DNA of 64,000 nt from Gossypium raimondii (taxonomy: Eukaryota > Streptophyta > Magnoliopsida > Malvales > Malvaceae), in NCBI RefSeq assembly GCF_025698545.1, contig NC_068576.1, forward strand, positions 47,175,890 through 47,239,889, read 5' to 3'. The translations under genes and the position numbers were made by a program. Of the stretch, positions 58,723-64,000 are shown piece after piece; position 1 is the first letter of the stretch; every line of letters begins with the position of its first letter. Under the pieces are notes generated by a model that ran no database searches, was not told the DNA's origin, and saw only the letters and a list, made by a program, of their open reading frames with translations.

Positions 58723-60536
58723 TGTAACAGCCTGATTTTTTCAGTGGTGTCTGAAATAGTGGTTCAAGGACACCAAATTTGGTAAGTAAGTTCGTAAAAT
58801 ATGGTTTTAAAAAGGTTTTTAAATTAGTAATTTGTGTTTTATAATGATTTATTAGGTCAAGTGGTTTTAGAAAGTGAGGTATTGGGACCTCGTTTCTATA
58901 AACCGAGCCACAAATATTTTTATAAATATTTATAGAGTGTCATTAAGATGGTATTAAAGTTTTGTTGAAAATTTTTAATGTTTCGATAGTTAATTAATGA
59001 AAATGACTAAATTGAAAAGGAATAAAACTTGTTAAATATAATAATTAGGTGATTAAATAGCTTAATTAATAAATAAAGAAGGACCTAAGTAATAATTGTA
59101 CCTAAATTTAATGGATGAGGTGACATAAGAGAAAAAAATAATAAAATAAAGCCATTCAATGGCAAAATTCTAATTTTGGTGAAATTAAAATAAAACAAAT
59201 TTGAAATTGGAAAGTTTCTAGACATCTTTTTTTCTTCAATTTTCGGTTCAAAACAGACATAGAAGAGAGCTTAAGCTAGTTCTTCAATTTTTGCTTCATA
59301 TCAAGGTCGAGTGGAAAATCGAGAAAAATAAAAAATTATCAAAATGGCCCTAAATATTGGTATTTCTGCAATTTAACCAGGTAAGTTCATATGAACTGTA
59401 TTTTGTATAATTTTGATTAAAGTGAATGTTAATTGGTGATTGATATTATATATATGTTTTATTGTAGGAATTAAATTATTATTAAGAAAATATTATTGAA
59501 TTTAATACTCAGTTTGGATTGAATACGGGATTTGAGTACATTCGTAAATTGGTGTATGGTGGTATTGGAGGGAGACATCAGCATATTACCCAAGTAACCG
59601 GAGTTCAACATTTGTTGTGATTTGGGTTGATCATGTTTTACTTTCTGTTTGGAGTGATTTGGGTTGATCAGCTCTCAAGAGCTTCTGTTCAGCTCTCAAG
59701 AGCTTCTGTTGGCGTGTTTGGGAGGACCAGGTCTTATGAGCTTCTGTTAACGATGTACTCTTATCCGTAAGTCGTTATTCGATTTGAGAAAGTCTTGGTA
59801 AAGTGATTTATTTAATGAATTTGAAAGTTATCCAACGATATTCTAAATGGTTCAACGGGCAATGTTCTGTTACGAGACGATATGAGTTTGATACAAACTA
59901 ATACAGGTATGTAAATGAAATGCAAGGAATGATGGTACATGATATATTGATATATAATGATATATTGAAATGGACGATATATGTATATGAAGAAACGGTA
60001 AGAGAATGATATGTATCATGACATGAACATATCTGAATATCTTTGATATGTTGATACATGGAAATTATGTAAGTTGAGACAAGTAATAAACTTAAGTGTG
60101 ACATGTTGAAATAATAAGATTATCGATGTTGAATTTATATGAAATATGTTCAAGTATGCTAACAAGTGTTGTTGTTTGATGCTTAGGCAAATGCCAAGCT
60201 GTTGGTTGAATGGTAATATGTTTAATTATAAGTTGTATTGAAATGGTAAGTGTTCAAATGAAAATATGCTTGAGATCATGAAAGAGTGGTAAGGTTCAAA
60301 GTTATTTAAAATCCTACTATGCTTGGGATGATATGTATAAATTTCATATTTGAAATGAATTGATATGATTAAAGTTCATACGAGCTTACTAAGCTTTCAT
60401 GGCTTACGTAGTTGTTTTCCTTTATTTTTAGATTACCGAAAGCTCGATTGGGTTGGAAGCTTGTCAGAGTTATATCACACTATCCATTAGTTCTATCGGT
60501 ACTTTCAGATGTTTTAACTTTGGTTATAATGGCATG
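58723..60536 (-). mobile_element. Gypsy-type LTR, reversed, truncated on the right
   Basis: It begins TGTAACAGCCTGATTTTTTC, the complement of the tail seen at 44480-44503 (AAAAATCGGGCTGTAACA). Similarity to that LTR, inverted, continues through CTCGTTTCTATAAACCGAG. It is interrupted at 60537 by a new element head, and the expected TGTTACA-type end is missing. It contains a short hairpin repeat at 59670-59707. Confidence 0.6.
59670..59707. repeat. AGCTCTCAAGAGCT hairpin duplicated
   Basis: CAGCTCTCAAGAGCTTCTGTT occurs twice in tandem, with a decayed third unit about 30 bp later (GTCTTATGAGCTTCTGTT). The arms AGCTCT and AGAGCT are complementary. This matches the hairpin arrays of the other LTRs, in reversed orientation. 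Confidence 0.7.
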
Positions 60537-62724
60537 TGTCGAAACCATTTTTTTGTAAAAGGGGTCGACTTTGATTTTGAAAGCGAAAACAAACATGGGA
60601 GTCGCCACCAATCCTTTTTGATGAGGTGGGATCGGGTCAAAAACACGAGTTCAGGAGTCGATTATGTACGAGGAAGGATTAGCACCCTCGTAATGCCCAA
60701 AATTGGTACCTAGTTGATTAATTAGTGTCTTAGTGTAGAAAATTGAAAACTTTGAAGAGATTTAAAATATGATCCTTTGTTAAAATTGTTTAATTGAATT
60801 TTTTTAGAAAAGGGCGTATTTCACGTTAATTGAGAAAAAGAATTATGTCCCGTAAGTTAGGACTTAATGTCTTAAATCCCTAAAACGAGAATAAACATCG
60901 GAATTTATTATTTTAGAAGATATTTGGTTATCTCGGTTTTAGAAAAGAAATCATATTCCATAAGTTAGAACACGATCTTTTATTAATTCACGAGATTGTT
61001 TAAAAAAAGGGTTCGTGTATTCGGATTTATCGAGAAATGAAACCCCGTAAGTTAGGGAACGATCTTTCAAATTCCAAAATATGAAATATTGCTTATTATT
61101 AAAAAAACGAAATTTGTGTATCGGACAAAGATTAAAGTGATGTAAATTGGTGGTAAAATGTAAAAGAATAAACAATGGTATTAATATGCATAAAAGAGTT
61201 AATATAAATGACAATAATAAGGGCGAAAATAAAATAAACAAGCCAAAATAAAAGTAAGATAATAAGTAAAAAAAACTAGAAAAACTAAAAATTGAAACTA
61301 AAAACTAGTATTAAACAAATAAGTAAATAAATATAGTGTGAAATAAAAAAACAGTATATTCAGTTGAATCTTCATATTATAATAATAACATCGAATCAAG
61401 TCAATCATAATATCAATAATAATGATGATGATATTAATAATAATATAATAATAAAAATTTAAAGTTTAAAATCATATAAAAGGATATAAATAAATAAAAC
61501 GATATAATAAAATGAATGTATTTAAAATATTTAGGTAAATAAATATAAATAGAAATATAATATTAGTATTAGTATTAATAATATATTAATTTAATTAATT
61601 TAATAAAAAAGATAGCAAAAGTAACAAAAAAGGACTAAATTGAACTTTAAAATAGAAATTTAGGGCAAATCAGAAATAAATAAAAGGAAAAGGACTAAGC
61701 TGAACGTGCGAATAATAAGGAGGGACTAAATGGGAAATTCTCCTTTCTCCTCCAAAACGACGTCGTTCAAACATGGACTAAAATGAAAGTCGAAATAAAG
61801 TATAGGGCAAAAATTAAAAATGAAAGGAACTTAATTGCAAACAATAAAAAAAGCGGAAGGGCTAAAGGTGCAATTAGCCCTTCCGTTTAAAAACACGCGG
61901 ATCCTGCAGAGCAGGTCGAGTCGGCGCGCGGGGCAGGCCAAAATGGTGTCGTTTTGGTGCCTGAGAGGCCCGCCCAAAATGGCGTCGTTTTTGAGGCCTA
62001 TTTAAGTAAAAAACTTTCGAAAAAAATCATTTCATCGTCCTTTCTAAAAAAAAATCTGAAATCCTCTCTCCTCTCTCCCTCTGGCAGAAGCCCAGAGTTC
62101 GGCGAAGGGGGGCCACCGTGGCTCCACCGCACCTCCGCCGTGGGTAGTGGCCGGATGCCCCCAAGTGAGTTCCCGTCCCTTTTTTCCTTTTTTTATATTA
62201 TATATATATGTATAGTTTTTTAAATAAAAGGAAAATAAATTTCTTTTGGATATAAATAGTTTCGAAACTGGAAAAATAAAGAAAAAATGACATTTTCATG
62301 TTTCCCTTTATTTTTTGTTCTTCGATCTGCTTTGCTTTTTGTTGTTTTTTTTGCTTGAATATATTTTTTTTGTATTTAAGAAAAATCCCCAGAGAAGAAC
62401 TACAATCGTTTTCTGGCTTATATAGCCATTTTACAAAATTTTTCATCTATCTGCTGTCATTTTTGCCTTTACTTTTTACAGGTGGTAGTGCAAGTGGAGG
62501 GCGGTGCTGCAGTGGCGGTGGCAGTGGCTGTTAGAGGTTAGGTGCAGCACAAAAGGGGGCTAGGGTTTTTGTTAGGTGTCTAGGTTTTGGGCCATTTGGG
62601 CTATTAAGTTTTTTTTTTAATTTTTGGGCTTTGTAATTTAGGCTTGTTATTTATTATTTATTTTTATTGTGGTTTTATTTTTTTTGGGTTTCTATTTAGG
62701 CCCGGGAAATTTGGGCTAATTACA
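60537..62724 (+). mobile_element. Long LTR, probable Tat/Ogre-type gypsy
   Basis: It begins TGTCGAAACC and continues with AAACATGGGAGTCGCCACCA, a block I recognise from LTRs of the Tat/Ogre gypsy clade. It plausibly ends GGGCTAATTACA at 62724. A TATA-like CCTATTTAAG at 61997 is followed by a CT-rich leader (CTCTCTCCTCTCTCCCTCTG), as expected for a U3/R boundary. AAAACGACGTCGTT (61755) is a palindrome. The five bases before the start are GCATG, but the matching duplication is not in view. No open frame of a known domain. Confidence 0.5.
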
Positions 62725-63688
62725 GCTACCCCTCTTTGCTCGTTGTCGTGTAACGAGAACAGAGTAAAGACTTTTAGGAAAGGCCAAGTTTGCTCGGTCT
62801 CACCGAGTCTCGACTTTTTTTTGGTGCTTTTCTTTTTCAGGTAGCTTCATTCCAGTCCACTGCGTCTTGTTGTTTCGATCCATTCCACTGCGATTTCAGA
62901 GAGATACGACTTGTAGCTTTAATCTACTCCGCTGCAACTTCAAGGAGACGAGGGTTTTAGTCTGCTCCACTGCAACACCAGGGAGATAATATTTGCTATA
63001 TTCAGCCTGCTCCGTTGTGACTTTAGGGCGATAAGACTTGTAACTTCAACCTGCTCCACTGCAACTTTAGGGAGATAAGGTTTGCTATGATCTGTTCTAC
63101 TGCAACTTCAGAGAGATAAAATATCTAATTTATGGCTTCAATCTGTTCCACTACAACTTCAGGGAAATAAGATTCGTTATCTTCAGTCTGCTCCCCTGCA
63201 ACTTCAGGGAGATAAGAATTGTGACTTTAAGCTTTAATCCGTTCCACTGCAACCTCAGGGAAATAAGATTCGCGTCTTCAATCTACTCCACTGCAACTTC
63301 AGCAAGATAAGGTTTATAACTTTAATCTGCTCTACTGCAATTTCAGAGAGATAAGATTTGCTATCTTCGATTTACTCCACTGCAACTTTAGGGAGATAAG
63401 ATCCATAACTTCAATCTGTTCCACTGCAACTTTAGGGAAATAAGATTCGCTATCTTCAGTCTGCTCCACTGCAACTTTAGGGAGATAAGACTTACTATCT
63501 TCAGTCCACTCCACTGTAACTTTAGGTAGTTAAGACTTGTGGCTTTAATCTGCTCCACTGCAACTTCAAGGAGATAAGATTTGCAGTCTGTCCTCAATCC
63601 ATCCCACTACAACTCCAGGGGTATGGGTAACTTCATTAATCTGTTATACCATTCTCTGGGTAACATGACCTGTAAAATTCATTTAATG
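62725..63688 (+). mobile_element. Element interior made of tandem repeats
   Basis: Directly after the LTR-like end comes CTACCCCTCTTTGCTCG and AACAGAGTAAAGAC, then the minisatellite at 62850-63640, then a short tail to the next LTR. No gag or pol is visible, so the element is non-coding here or cut off by the next LTR. Confidence 0.4.
62850..63640 (+). repeat. Minisatellite of about 45-60 bp, about 15 units
   Basis: A diverged unit of the type CTGCTCCACTGCAACTTCAG followed by GGAGATAAGATT(T/C) and GCTATCTTCAATCTG recurs about fifteen times. Two spacer types alternate (GCTATCTTCA and TGTAACTTTAA). The open minus-strand frames here (LKLQWSR, NLISLKLQW repeats) result from the repeat lacking stops and are not a protein gene. 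Confidence 0.85.
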
Positions 63689-64000
63689 TGTAACACCCCT
63701 TACCCGAGACTGTTTCTGGAGTCGAGCTCGAGGCATTACTTTATTTAACTTATTAGTTCAGGGCATAAAAGTTTGCTTTTAAAATTTATCTCACTATCTA
63801 TGATAAAGCTGTCCACTCACGCAGCAGTCACTAAATCATTTATAACTCGAGCTACGGAACTTAAAATTTAAATATTTAAATTTTCCCTGAAACTAGACTC
63901 ATATATCTTCTTACCATAAAATTTTCAGAATTTTTGGTTCAGCCAATTAGTACAATTTATTAGTTAAATTCTCCCCTATTTCACCACTCGACTGTCCTGA
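63689..64000 (+). mobile_element. Gypsy-type LTR, running off the window
   Basis: It starts TGTAACACCCCTTACCCGAG with CGAGGCATTAC, the same head as at 19875. It continues with GTCACTAAATCATTTATAAC and CCTGAAACTAGACTCATAT, close to 21060-21140 of the nested LTR. The remainder lies beyond the window. Confidence 0.7.

Noticed and set aside
63332..63597. Repeat-containing protein with LKLQWSR units on the minus strand
   Set aside because: It is the translation of a non-coding minisatellite; frames change between units.

Overview
The window is nuclear DNA of a dicot plant and probably of a cotton (Gossypium). The evidence is spliced genes with plant-only products (a leucoanthocyanidin reductase, a SOG1-type NAC factor, a DVL peptide, an E-class PPR protein), together with AT-rich intergenic DNA full of TGTAACACCC...TGTTACA LTRs carrying CACACGGCCGTGTG motifs, which I remember as typical of cotton. 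The genus is an inference. No bacterial or phage-like system is present.

Layout. 0.3-6 kb: a complete but decayed Ty1/copia retrotransposon on the minus strand, with a 5-bp target duplication CTTTA. 9.3 kb: a 47-residue DVL/ROTUNDIFOLIA-like peptide gene, easily overlooked because of its size. 11.5-14.1 kb: a non-autonomous hAT element (8-bp duplication) followed by a Mutator-like element. 15.8-29.6 kb: a nested repeat block in which a fold-back element is split by a solo LTR (duplication AAGGT), itself split by another LTR (duplication GAAAT), and is further interrupted by a reversed solo LTR (duplication GATTT) and a Mutator-like MITE (9-bp duplication). 32.7-35.7 kb: a six-coding-exon SOG1 gene on the minus strand. 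37.4-42.0 kb: a full-length hAT transposon (8-bp duplication CCAGTTAC) with a BED/hATC transposase broken by one frameshift and a probable captured fragment of a DUF26 secretory-protein gene. 42.7-48.6 kb: LTR, gypsy and MITE remains and a third hAT element. 50.4-54.9 kb: the gene-dense part, with a five-exon LAR gene followed 394 bp later by an intronless PPR gene on the same strand. 55-64 kb: MITEs, a LINE relic, LTRs, a long LTR of probable Tat/Ogre type, a roughly 50-bp minisatellite, and the start of another LTR.

The four host genes are functionally unrelated: growth-regulating peptide, DNA-damage transcription factor, proanthocyanidin enzyme and organellar RNA factor. The exon models for SOG1 and LAR were assembled by hand from splice signals, reading phase and family similarity. 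All exon lengths sum to intact frames (436 and 351 residues).

Most unusual observations: several LTRs carry arrays of short hairpin-forming monomers whose sequence differs between LTRs although a flanking block is conserved; three hAT elements share a TAGRGGTG terminus but each has its own subterminal repeat; and a secretory-gene fragment lies inside the presumed 5' intron of the hAT transposase.
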